This document shows, piece by piece, positions 16,770 through 24,885 of a stretch of 64,000 nucleotides of DNA (position 1 is its first letter; the number at the start of each line of letters is the position of its first letter). The position numbers and the translations under genes were made by a program. Under the pieces are notes generated by a model. That model was not told the origin of the DNA. It ran no database searches and worked only from the letters and a program-made list of their open reading frames with translations. The DNA is from Gammaproteobacteria bacterium (GTDB taxonomy: Bacteria > Pseudomonadota > Gammaproteobacteria > Pseudomonadales > Pseudohongiellaceae). The DNA is taken from assembly GCA_041395725.1 (NCBI GenBank), contig JAWKZW010000001.1:868001-932000 (forward strand), read 5' to 3'.

Positions 16770-16800
16770 GGGGGCCAGGATACTTCCAGTTCTGGCCCTC
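16770..16800. terminator. Stem-loop between convergent genes
   Basis: GGGGGCCAG (16770-16778) pairs with CTGGCCCTC (16792-16800), eight of nine positions, between the amidohydrolase (+) and the FG-GAP gene (-). AGGGGGCC is also directly repeated (16761-16776). Probably a shared terminator, without a strong U-run. Confidence 0.45.
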
Positions 16801-16839
16801 TGCTTTCAATCTGCGCTGTTTTATCTGCCGCAGTTCCAG

Positions 16840-18060
16840 TTACCTGCCGCTGTTCTGGTAATAAACCACATTCCGGGTGCCAGTGCCGATGCCGACAATG
16901 TCCTTGAAGCCGTCGCCGCTGAGGTCGGCAATGGCCAGTCCAGCGAGACCGATACCGCCGATATCCAGGCCGATCCGCTCCCATGCCCCGGACCGGCTGT
17001 TGAACCGGTAGATGTACAGATTGAATGGCTCACTGCGGTGACCGGCGATAATTTCATCGGCACCGTCATTGTCCAGATCGGCAACCAGCAGGGCATGCCC
17101 GCCGACAAACTCAGTTTCGATGGCCTGTCGATTCCAGAGCGAGGCCGGGTCCGTGGCTGCGGTGTACACCACGACCTCATTGCCATGCCAGGGCTCGATG
17201 GCTGCGACGAATCGTTCACCGGATGGCAGAACGCCCATATCGACCTCGCTGGAGCCGATAGCCGGCCGCTCGCCGGCCAGCCCCGCACCGATCTGGCGGC
17301 GGGAAACCATCACACCGTCAACGCCCAGCCGAAATAACTGCACGCCCTGAAAACTTGCCGTCAATATGTCGGTCCGCGCGTCGTCATTCCATTCCACCAT
17401 CTTTATGCCGTGGGCCATCTGCAGGCTGTTGTCCAGTACCAGGCCGGGCCAGGGTTCAGCCTTCGGGTCGGGGGGAATCTCGTAGGCGGTAAATTCCACG
17501 TTCACATCATAAAGAGGCGCCTCGGCGCCGACGCCGATGATGGGCAGATTGACCAACTCCATCCGCCCGTCACCATTGATGTCACCCCATTTCACGCGGT
17601 GGGCGGTAGGTATGGCATCGATGTAATGCATCGCCCATTCCTGATTCACGGTCGGATTGCCCGGGTTTTCAAACCAGTGAACCATGCCCCCTTCGGTCGA
17701 TCGATTCAGTGCAAACTCGCTCGCCAGCACCAGGTCCACATCCCCGTCGCCATCGATATCATGAGGCGCGGTAGCGATATTGCGTTCCGCCTGGGTGGTA
17801 ATCGTAAACCGCTCCCAGCTGGGATTCCGGTACCAGACAAACCGGGCGGGATTGGTGGACAGCGCAACGATGTCGAGGGCGCCGTCGCCGTCAATGTCCG
17901 CGATATCGACGCCGTAACCACCCTGCATGGTGTCATCCAGAGTAGTCCTGGAGAATGACACAAAGCCCCGCTGTGCATCGGCAATCTGACAGGCGGTCAG
18001 AAGACTGCCGAAAAGGATGAAAAGTCGAAAGCTGTAAAACGTTCTGCCTGGTCTGCCCAT
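16840..18060 (-). CDS. FG-GAP/VCBS-repeat exported lipoprotein
   Basis: 406 residues with an N-terminal signal. LLTAC near residues 20-24 fits a lipobox, although ADAQ just after could also be a type I site. At least five calcium-binding-type loops of the form D-x-D/N-x-D-G occur (DIDGDGALDIV, DIDGDGDVDLV, DINGDGRMELV, DLDNDGADEII, DLSGDGFKDIV), spaced as in integrin-like FG-GAP beta-propellers. Such proteins bind ligands or surfaces; a catalytic function is not indicated. The gene stands alone between convergent and tandem neighbours. Confidence 0.82.
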   Translation of the reverse strand: MGRPGRTFYSFRLFILFGSLLTACQIADAQRGFVSFSRTTLDDTMQGGYGVDIADIDGDGALDIVALSTNPARFVWYRNPSWERFTITTQAERNIATAPHDIDGDGDVDLVLASEFALNRSTEGGMVHWFENPGNPTVNQEWAMHYIDAIPTAHRVKWGDINGDGRMELVNLPIIGVGAEAPLYDVNVEFTAYEIPPDPKAEPWPGLVLDNSLQMAHGIKMVEWNDDARTDILTASFQGVQLFRLGVDGVMVSRRQIGAGLAGERPAIGSSEVDMGVLPSGERFVAAIEPWHGNEVVVYTAATDPASLWNRQAIETEFVGGHALLVADLDNDGADEIIAGHRSEPFNLYIYRFNSRSGAWERIGLDIGGIGLAGLAIADLSGDGFKDIVGIGTGTRNVVYYQNSGR

Positions 18061-18147
18061 TGCTTAACTCGCTGTTTCCTATCTGGTGTTCTTTACTGTT
18101 CTTTTTTTGTGCCTGGCCCGGTGAAAACCCGGCGCACCGCGATGGCA

Positions 18148-18215
18148 ATGGAACGAGTCCGCTGTGATGGAACGAGTCCGCTGTAGAGGCAGATCGCGGC
18201 CGCAATGGGCCGCGA
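18148..18215. repeat. Short tandem duplication and hairpin
   Basis: ATGGAACGAGTCCGCTGT occurs twice in a row (18148-18165 and 18167-18184, period 19). It is followed by a perfect 8-bp hairpin, TCGCGGCC (18194-18201) and GGCCGCGA (18208-18215). The remainder of the 18061-18330 gap shows nothing else recognisable. Confidence 0.65.
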
Positions 18216-18330
18216 CTCGCTCGACCAGCGCGGATTTCCCCGATTCCTGCATTTCGCCGCCCCCTTTATACTGTGTCGGATGGGGAATTACCAGAGCACC
18301 AGGGCCGGGGCCTGTCAGGGACAGATAGGA

Positions 18331-18888
18331 TCAGGAAAGCTTGATATGCGATGAAAACCTGGTTTTCAGGAACTCCATCTGGTCGACCAGGACATTGTGG
18401 TTGGTTAGATAAAGAAACTCATACTGATTGGGTACAAACGGCACCGCCAGCAGCTCCATGCCAGCCTGTTCCGGATTGCGATCCGCCTTGCGGTTATTGC
18501 AACGGCGACAGGAGGTAACGACATTGGTCCAGACATCCCTGCCACCGCGGGACAGCGGCAATACATGGTCCCTGGACAGCTCATGGGGGGAAAAGACTCC
18601 TCCGCAGTAAAGACACATATTCTTGTCCCGCCGAAACAGAAACTTGTTTTCGAGCGGTGGATCAAAGCTGTCCTGGTGTACCTTGCCGTCACAGGCGACG
18701 ATGCTTGGCAGTTTCAATACGGTCTGCAAGCCGCGCCTGTTGAAGCCGCCTCGAATTTCCATCACGGTCCTGCCCAGGGACCAGATAACCTGTTCCTTGA
18801 CGATCAGGGTGGCCGTCTCCTCGCGGGTCAGCCAGGACACCGGATAGCCCGCCTTGTTCAATCTTAATATCTTTGCCGATGAAGACAT
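18331..18888 (-). CDS. HNH endonuclease-domain protein
   Basis: About 185 residues from ATG 18888 (the frame extends to 18945). The C-terminal half contains a complete HNH/zinc-finger module: CLYCGGVFSPHELSRDHVLP with the catalytic DH pair, then NVVTSCRRCNNRKADR with the second CxxC. This matches the stand-alone HNH family found widely in bacterial chromosomes near DNA-maintenance or unrelated genes. The N-terminal half (residues ~1-90) begins with SSAKILRLNKAGYPVSWLTREETATL, as in other members. It is likely a cytosolic DNA-processing nuclease; no restriction partner or methylase is adjacent. Confidence 0.88.
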   Translation of the reverse strand: MSSSAKILRLNKAGYPVSWLTREETATLIVKEQVIWSLGRTVMEIRGGFNRRGLQTVLKLPSIVACDGKVHQDSFDPPLENKFLFRRDKNMCLYCGGVFSPHELSRDHVLPLSRGGRDVWTNVVTSCRRCNNRKADRNPEQAGMELLAVPFVPNQYEFLYLTNHNVLVDQMEFLKTRFSSHIKLS

Positions 18889-19037
18889 GACATAGCCGCT
18901 CGCAATAAAGCCAGGGAGCTGGACGAGAAACAGGCTCCCGGTCACCTTCTAACTGTTTATCGGCGCCACGATCTCAACCCTGAAGCAGTGACACCGCGGC
19001 CACCAGGGTTCACGTCAGCAGCTGGCAGTAAGGCCTG

Positions 19038-19757
19038 TTACTGGCGTTTACCGAGGAATACCAGAACCAGAAAACTCATGATAGCCATGGTTACGACCAG
19101 GGAAACCCCCAGCAGCGTTACCCGCTGCTGCTGCCGGAATGCCTGGCTTACGCCGGGAATGCTCCACAGGTCGCCACTGCCTGAGCCGACGACCAGTTGC
19201 CCCTTCATGCCCTTCTCCGTATGCTGCGTCATATCGCAGTGAACCAGGTAAGTCCGGTCATCACTGGGCACGATGAATGTGCCGGTCTGGGTCTGGCCCC
19301 CCGCTGCCTCGAGGTGAAACATGCCCTGGGGATACAGATAACGTGGCAGACCATGGAGCATCCATTGGTGTCTTATCTGATCCTCGTTGATCAGCGTGAC
19401 AGTCACCCGACTGCAGGGTGGTACCCGGTATTCGTGCTGGCTCATACCAAACACCGCGCCAGGATAGTCGCTGGCATAGTCCCTGCCCACGCGCACCGTA
19501 AATTCATAGTCTCCCGTCAGGCTGGCACAATCCCGCGGCAGTTCCGTTGCGTTGGCGTTCATGACCAGACCCGTGGCATCGAAGCGCATCCCGTCCCCGT
19601 TCATGGCATGATGACCGGCCATGGCATGATGACCGGCGCTCATGACAGACTGTTGACTCACTGTGTCTGCAGTCCCCTGTGCGGAAGCCGCAGGCAAGTT
19701 CCAGACCAGGGCCCACTGCGCCACTGTAAACAGGAGGCTAGGTAGCAATCGCCTCAT
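19038..19757 (-). CDS. Membrane-anchored cupredoxin (type 1 copper protein)
   Basis: 239 residues. Signal peptide (to about 26), a His/Met-rich stretch (about 43-57, HHAMAGHHAM), a cupredoxin domain with a complete type 1 copper set (H130 in QIRHQW, C174, H179 and M184 in CDMTQHTEKGM) and a C-terminal transmembrane helix (about 214-235). Blue copper proteins shuttle electrons. Its ATG overlaps the stop of the multicopper oxidase gene (ATGA, 4 bp), so the two are almost certainly translated together and may act as an electron-transfer pair. The His/Met-rich segment could recruit copper. Confidence 0.85.
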   Translation of the reverse strand: MRRLLPSLLFTVAQWALVWNLPAASAQGTADTVSQQSVMSAGHHAMAGHHAMNGDGMRFDATGLVMNANATELPRDCASLTGDYEFTVRVGRDYASDYPGAVFGMSQHEYRVPPCSRVTVTLINEDQIRHQWMLHGLPRYLYPQGMFHLEAAGGQTQTGTFIVPSDDRTYLVHCDMTQHTEKGMKGQLVVGSGSGDLWSIPGVSQAFRQQQRVTLLGVSLVVTMAIMSFLVLVFLGKRQ

Positions 19758-21451
19758 TTTATGCCGCCCCCCATCACCCTGAAAATCGACAACAGGCTGG
19801 CCCCGGCGGCACCGATTGCAATACCCAGGACCAGCAGGCGCAGAAACAGTCCCGATGACAGGCTGGTGGACTCCTGCGCAATGAGGGGCTGACGCTGGTA
19901 ATAAGCGGGCTGAAAATAACCGGCCAGATTTTCCCCGGAAGTCCGCGGCCAGCCGTCCTCACCCAGAAATTCCCGGTAAACGATCGCACCGAGGTTACCA
20001 CCGGGGCCAAGGCCATTATTGGTGACACCCCGCTCCTGGTGATCATGTAACAGCCAGACACCACTGCCATAGGCGTGCAGACCGTCATTCGCAGTGTTAA
20101 GTTCCAGATCCGTGCGCTGGGCACTGGCCAGCCAGAACACATCCCGGGTCACCCGGGCCAGGGGATCCAGGGCAACGCCGTCGTAATGGGTGGCTGTCGG
20201 CTTGTGCCCGTGGGTATGCAGGGCCAGGCCGACGCTGCCCCCGTTAAGTACCCGTAACTTGACCCGCTGATCCGGTTCGGTAACGATCAGCGATTCCTGG
20301 AAAGTCAACGGAAAAGACTTCCCGTTAAGCAGATAATAGTCACTGTCGGCAGTGGTTATATTGTACTCGCGATTGACCAGTCGTTCTGTTTCCCGAGGGT
20401 CATTGGATTGCTGGATCAGATTATTCAGGCCGGTATCCAGGTCGGTAAAATGCAGATCGTACTCGGCCGCGAAGCTTTCAGTTGAAGACCGGGAAGGTGC
20501 CCGGACATGACCGGCACCTACATTGAGAGTCTGCAGCCAGTTGTCCGGCCGGTTTTCCTCCACCACGAACATCCCCTGCAGACCCATCATCACATGAACC
20601 TGCACCTGGACATGGCAATGATAGAACATGGTGCCAGGCTGACGGGGCTGCATTTCATAGGTTCGGGCCTGACCTGGTTGCAGCGGTAACTCGCTGGTTA
20701 CCGGCACGCCATCATTACCCTCACCATTGGCATCGAGGAATGGATGATCTACACCATGAAAATGCATCGTATGTGGCAGGTAGTGGGTGTTCTCCAGGGT
20801 GATAAAAACCCTGTCGCCCTGTTCAATTCGAATAGTGGGCGACGGAGGTCGCAGTATGTCCCTCGCCTGATTGGACTCGAAATTGACAGTTGCCATACCA
20901 AAGGTTTTAGGCGCAAAAACCCATAACCCGGGTGTGACACCCGGCGCTATTTCGAAGCTCGTTACCGGCAGGTTCGAATCCGGAGACGCCCCGTTCAGCT
21001 CTACAACTTCCAGGCGGATATGAATCTCATCGGGATCGCCGTCACCATCGAGATCGGCGCCCTTCTCTACCGCATCCGGAGTAAGCCCGGCGGCCATCAG
21101 AGTCTCCCGGGATACATTATTGGTCCCTCTGACAAAGGCTGCTACCGCATAGGGGTTGTCTGCCAGGCAGGCAAGCGACTCGCCAATGGTAACCCCCTCG
21201 ATACGCTGAGCCTGACGCCAGTTGCCCGGATCCTGCGGGCAGAGTTCCGCTGCCGCCAGCGGGTCAGATTCCTCCCCGGCTGCCGCTTGGTCCGGCTGTA
21301 TCTGCCGGTAGCCTGGCGTACCGAACCACTGCGCCAGTCTGATCCGCGTCGCGTCTGAATACCACTGCCCCGGTACCAGCAATACACAAACGACAGCCGC
21401 CACTGCTAACTGGATCAGGGCTATAAGTAATCTGGACAGTCGGGTATTCAT
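19754..21451 (-). CDS. Membrane-anchored multicopper oxidase with atypical site order
   Basis: 565 residues with an N-terminal hydrophobic anchor/signal (about 7-26) and a C-terminal transmembrane helix (about 536-553). Four His clusters of the multicopper oxidase family are present: HTMHFHG (227-233), YHCHVQVQVH (277-286), LHTHGH (411-416) and LLHDHQ (467-472). The only HCH, the type 1-copper-type motif, is in the first cupredoxin domain; the last domain has HDH instead of the usual HCH. An acidic DLDGDGDPDE (133-142) looks like a calcium loop. Both ends overlap neighbouring genes by ATGA, defining a three-gene operon. Likely a periplasmic oxidase of metals or organics; substrate unknown. 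Confidence 0.85.
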   Translation of the reverse strand: MNTRLSRLLIALIQLAVAAVVCVLLVPGQWYSDATRIRLAQWFGTPGYRQIQPDQAAAGEESDPLAAAELCPQDPGNWRQAQRIEGVTIGESLACLADNPYAVAAFVRGTNNVSRETLMAAGLTPDAVEKGADLDGDGDPDEIHIRLEVVELNGASPDSNLPVTSFEIAPGVTPGLWVFAPKTFGMATVNFESNQARDILRPPSPTIRIEQGDRVFITLENTHYLPHTMHFHGVDHPFLDANGEGNDGVPVTSELPLQPGQARTYEMQPRQPGTMFYHCHVQVQVHVMMGLQGMFVVEENRPDNWLQTLNVGAGHVRAPSRSSTESFAAEYDLHFTDLDTGLNNLIQQSNDPRETERLVNREYNITTADSDYYLLNGKSFPLTFQESLIVTEPDQRVKLRVLNGGSVGLALHTHGHKPTATHYDGVALDPLARVTRDVFWLASAQRTDLELNTANDGLHAYGSGVWLLHDHQERGVTNNGLGPGGNLGAIVYREFLGEDGWPRTSGENLAGYFQPAYYQRQPLIAQESTSLSSGLFLRLLVLGIAIGAAGASLLSIFRVMGGGIK

Positions 21452-22077
21452 AAAGTGGATTCGCGGTTCGCCCTCTTATCACGCAACTTCTGTAAACCGC
21501 CACTGGACAGCCAGTAAGCCAGCTGTAAAGCGATCAGCAAAGCAACGAAAAGTGGTATGGTGCCGAGATCGGCGCCCCCCACCTGGAAAAAGAACACGGC
21601 GTTGTATTGCCGCTCTCCATCCGGATGCAGGGCTGTAACCACGCCGATATAGGCGCCTTTCTCCTGGAACGCGTAATCAGCGGTGTAGTTGCCATCTGCC
21701 TGTAACGACGGCGGCTGATAGAAAACCGTGGCAGCTTCCAGGTCATCGATGGCCTGCACGTCTTCCCAGCGGGCAAACTCGCCCACGTCGTTAACATCGC
21801 GGAGAATCCGGAAATCAACCGGCATCTCACGCAGGAATTCGTGCAGATACTCCATCACAAAAACACTGGCAGCAACGTCGGGAATGTCTTCGCAGAACTC
21901 CTCGTTGGCGCTGATTTCAGGTTGATAAACAGTGAAGTGCGCGGTCAGAAACCCGATATTGATCACGCATTGGTCTTCTTCAAGAACTACGCCGCCGTGG
22001 CCCAGTGCAGATTGGTTTAGCAGGAATAAAAGCAGGCCAAGGCCTGCCCCGGAAATGTGCCGGACTGAATAGGTCAT
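21448..22077 (-). CDS. Exported single-pass membrane protein of unknown function, first gene of the copper operon
   Basis: 209 residues from ATG 22077. Signal peptide to about residue 24 (NQSALG-HGG), a ~155-residue extracytoplasmic domain containing cysteines and acidic residues (LEEDQCVINIGFLTAHF), one C-terminal transmembrane helix (TIPLFVALLIALQLAYWLSS) and a basic tail. I recognise no named family. The stop overlaps the multicopper oxidase start as ATGA. The shared topology of a domain outside and a C-terminal anchor in all three operon products suggests an assembled periplasmic-face complex. The frame is open to 22236, but that extension lacks a signal and would hide this one. Confidence 0.75.
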   Translation of the reverse strand: MTYSVRHISGAGLGLLLFLLNQSALGHGGVVLEEDQCVINIGFLTAHFTVYQPEISANEEFCEDIPDVAASVFVMEYLHEFLREMPVDFRILRDVNDVGEFARWEDVQAIDDLEAATVFYQPPSLQADGNYTADYAFQEKGAYIGVVTALHPDGERQYNAVFFFQVGGADLGTIPLFVALLIALQLAYWLSSGGLQKLRDKRANRESTL

Positions 22078-22177
22078 AATCTGGTAGTCGAAAAGGTGGC
22101 TGGAGTCGGGTCGCGCTGTCTGGTCTGCAAAGGTACCACGTTTACCATAGTCCAGGCGACCAGCTTGGACCTTTGGA

Positions 22178-22870
22178 TCACCAGGGAATCTCGTTTCCGT
22201 CGTAATTATAAAACTTGCCCGAATCTTTCGTGCCAAGTCCGTCGATCACGGCGACCATCCCCCGGACACTGGTTTGCGCGTCTATCAGGGCATTCGGCCC
22301 CCCCATATCCGTCTGCACCCAGCCCGGGTGAATAACCACCGCCGTCAGGCCATCATCGGCCAGGTCGGCGGCCAGGCTCCGCACCACCTGGTTCAGCGCC
22401 GTCTTCGAACTGCGATAGATGTAACTTCCACCGCTCTGGTTGTCCTCGATGGAGCCCATTTTGGAAGTTACATAGACCAGCTTCCTGGCCTGGCCATGCC
22501 GGAAATTGTCCACCAGAAGCTGGGTAATAATCAGTGGGGCCACTGTGTTCACCCGCAGGACCGGCAGCCAGTCCTGCTCCGACACCTGACCGAAGCCCGC
22601 CGAGCGGGGCCCGTAGACTCCGGCATTGTTGATAAACACGTCTATCGCCTCGCCGCCCAGTCCGGCGGCAAACCGGTGGAGACTGTCGTCACTGGAGACA
22701 TCCAGTTGTTGAATCCGCAGGCTCGGGTGTGAGGCCTGCAGCGCCTGCAGGGCAGCCGCCTGTTCCGGATCACGGCAGGTAGCAATCACCGACTCTCCGC
22801 GGGCCAGGTACTGGTTGGCAAATTCGAGTCCGATGCCACGATTGGCGCCGGTTATGAGGATTGTAGCCAT
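22178..22870 (-). CDS. Short-chain dehydrogenase/reductase (SDR)
   Basis: 230 residues with a classical SDR pattern: TGANRGIG nucleotide-binding motif at 8-15, NNAG at about 85-88, a Ser-Tyr-Lys region (YVTSKMG ... YIYRSSK) and PGWVQTDMGG. The length fits the small CsgA-like SDR group, which uses NAD(P)(H). AAGGG lies 8 nt upstream of the ATG. It precedes the copper operon on the same strand with a 100-bp gap, so it may be transcribed with it, but no functional link is evident. Substrate unknown. Confidence 0.88.
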   Translation of the reverse strand: MATILITGANRGIGLEFANQYLARGESVIATCRDPEQAAALQALQASHPSLRIQQLDVSSDDSLHRFAAGLGGEAIDVFINNAGVYGPRSAGFGQVSEQDWLPVLRVNTVAPLIITQLLVDNFRHGQARKLVYVTSKMGSIEDNQSGGSYIYRSSKTALNQVVRSLAADLADDGLTAVVIHPGWVQTDMGGPNALIDAQTSVRGMVAVIDGLGTKDSGKFYNYDGNEIPW

Positions 22871-23062
22871 GCTGTTTTCCCTTAAGGATTCTCTACTGAA
22901 TTGTAACTGTTCAGGCGCTGGTTGCCCCGATGCCTGGTTTCTCGCCGACCTGACTCTGGCTGACCCAGTCCACCTGATTCAGCCCCAATCAGTCGACCAG
23001 CAGTTTACCGGTATCTCGACCAGACTCTCCGATTGTCACGCTCACTAAGCAGGCCGGGCCAG

Positions 23063-24085
23063 TCACCGTGATTTAAGAAACTGTACCGCACGGTCGGGGA
23101 AATCCGTAAACAGCCCGTCCACCCCGGCGCCGAAATAGTAATAGTCCAGCAGCTGTTCAAAACTGTCGGCGTAGCCCGGCACCTGCCCGGGATCAAGCCT
23201 GAAAGTATAGGGGTGGACCGCCAGTCCGTTGGCATGAGCGAGCTCCACCAGGTCCGTCGGCTGCACGTCTCCGGCCGGGGTATCCGATGGGATAATCAGC
23301 CCCTTGTCCGGGCCTATGCCATCGGCATAGCGGGCCAGAGTCGCCATGCCCTCGGCATCAAACATCCAGGCATACTCGTCGGGGTCTCCTATCAGCTGTA
23401 CCAGTCGCAATGAAACCCCGGCCGCCGGCATGATCTGATCATGGATTATTTTCAGTTCCTCGTACTCGAAGGTTTGCACGAATACCTTGTCGTCCTTGCC
23501 GGTATAGCCGTAATCCTTCAGGGTGGCAATCAGCGCAGTGCTCAGATCCTTACCTTCCTGCCGATGAAAAGCCGGTGACTTGACCTCCGGATAGATGCCC
23601 GTGTTCTTGCCCGTCGAGCGATTCAGGCCCTGAATCAGCTCGATCTCCTCGGCCAGGGTATTGATTCGAAAAGCTGACTTCCCTACCGGAAACCGGTTTT
23701 CGTAGATTGCCGTTTCTTCACCATTTCTATTCCGAACACCTTCCCGCACGCGCAGGCTGCGGAGCTCTTCCAGGGTGAAGTCGATGACATAATGCCTGCC
23801 GTCTTCCCGCGCCCGCCCTGGGAATCGCGCAGCCACATCCGTGGTGCGATCCAGCGTGATGTCATGCATGACGATAAGCTGGTCGTCCCGGGTCATCACT
23901 ACATCCTGTTCGATGTAGTCGGCTCCCATGGCATAGGCCATCGCTTTGGCCTCCAGTGTGTGCTCAGGCAGGTAGCCACTCGCACCACGGTGCGCGACCA
24001 CCACTTTCTGAGCCAGTAATTCGCCGCCGGATAATCCCATCAGTACCACCCCCAGAAACCTGGCCAATAAACTCAACTTGCCCAT
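23063..24085 (-). CDS. Periplasmic glycerophosphodiester phosphodiesterase
   Basis: About 340 residues from ATG 24085, which has GGGAG about 8 nt upstream and opens a signal peptide (MGKLSLLARFLGVVLMGLSG ... LLAQ). AHRGASGYLPEHT carries the first catalytic His and substrate-binding Arg; DYIEQDVVMT and IVMHD supply the Glu-x-Asp metal ligands and second His of the GDPD TIM barrel. The overall length and signal match GlpQ-type periplasmic enzymes, which release glycerol 3-phosphate from deacylated phospholipids. The frame continues to 24301, but that part has no signal. No glpT-like transporter is adjacent. Confidence 0.9.
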   Translation of the reverse strand: MGKLSLLARFLGVVLMGLSGGELLAQKVVVAHRGASGYLPEHTLEAKAMAYAMGADYIEQDVVMTRDDQLIVMHDITLDRTTDVAARFPGRAREDGRHYVIDFTLEELRSLRVREGVRNRNGEETAIYENRFPVGKSAFRINTLAEEIELIQGLNRSTGKNTGIYPEVKSPAFHRQEGKDLSTALIATLKDYGYTGKDDKVFVQTFEYEELKIIHDQIMPAAGVSLRLVQLIGDPDEYAWMFDAEGMATLARYADGIGPDKGLIIPSDTPAGDVQPTDLVELAHANGLAVHPYTFRLDPGQVPGYADSFEQLLDYYYFGAGVDGLFTDFPDRAVQFLKSR

Positions 24086-24635
24086 CAGTATACTCCCGTA
24101 TTCAAATTGACTGGCCGGGACAGGTCCCGGTGACGTTGAGCGTATCTCAACATGGTTTCTGCAGCATGACAATGCCTCTGACCAGGCAACAGCCCCGCCC
24201 GTGGTCACTAGCAGGGTTTTACCGGCGATGGCTAAAGCGTTAAGCGCATCACTGTTTATTCCCCGGAATCTGATTTCATAAGCATTGTCGGTGGCGGCCA
24301 CGAATACCGTGGTTCACCACAGATCGACGTAATCAACCACGGCAGGATGATTTATCAGGTTCAGTGCGGCAATCACTTCTGCAACCTGCTGCTCAACCAG
24401 TCGTTTTCAGGTTCCAGGGACAGCGAACTGCATTACGCGAGGGAGAAGCCAGGCCACAGGGTAACCAGGCATTTTATGCTGCGGTGAAGCAATAAATTGC
24501 CGCTCAACAGCCTGCCACATTTGGCCATAATTCCCCACCGGATTGCCTCTTTGTTTGCTCGTAGTTTGCAGTGGGATGTTGCACACTGCGATGAGGAACC
24601 CATTGATTGAATCAGCGATATTGGAGAATTGATTG
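24086..24635. other. Intergenic region upstream of the GDPD and 49-codon genes
   Basis: About 550 bp between divergent genes. No convincing gene, RNA or long repeat is visible. It should contain the promoters of both the GDPD gene (-) and the small membrane protein gene (+), but I cannot point to clear boxes. Confidence 0.4.
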
Positions 24636-24785
24636 ATGTTTAGTAAAAAAGCTCAGCACTGTCTTTTTGTGGAAGAAGAAACCTACAATTGGGCACCGGA
24701 TTATTCAACCGCCAGCAAGAAGGCACTGCTGATCATGGGCCTGTTCATGCTGGGTGCCGTCGTTGCATTGACCCAGATGCGCTAA
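24636..24785 (+). CDS. Small membrane protein, 49 residues
   Basis: A short gene read from ATG 24636 to TAA 24785, with TTGGAG ending about 10 nt upstream. It encodes a polar, partly acidic N-terminus (MFSKKAQHCLFVEEE, YNWAPDYST) and one C-terminal transmembrane helix (about 30-46: ALLIMGLFMLGAVVALTQ). The order polar head, hydrophobic helix, short basic end is typical of functional bacterial microproteins. No family is recognised. The reverse-strand peptidase ends 101 bp beyond it, so the two genes converge. Confidence 0.6.
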   Translation: MFSKKAQHCLFVEEETYNWAPDYSTASKKALLIMGLFMLGAVVALTQMR

Positions 24786-24885
24786 TCCCGGAAAGCCGAC
24801 TCAGCCACGTCAATAGAGCCGAAGACCCGCTAAACCGCCAACAACTTACCGGAGGCTTACCCGACCTCAGCCCCCAGGACACCGC

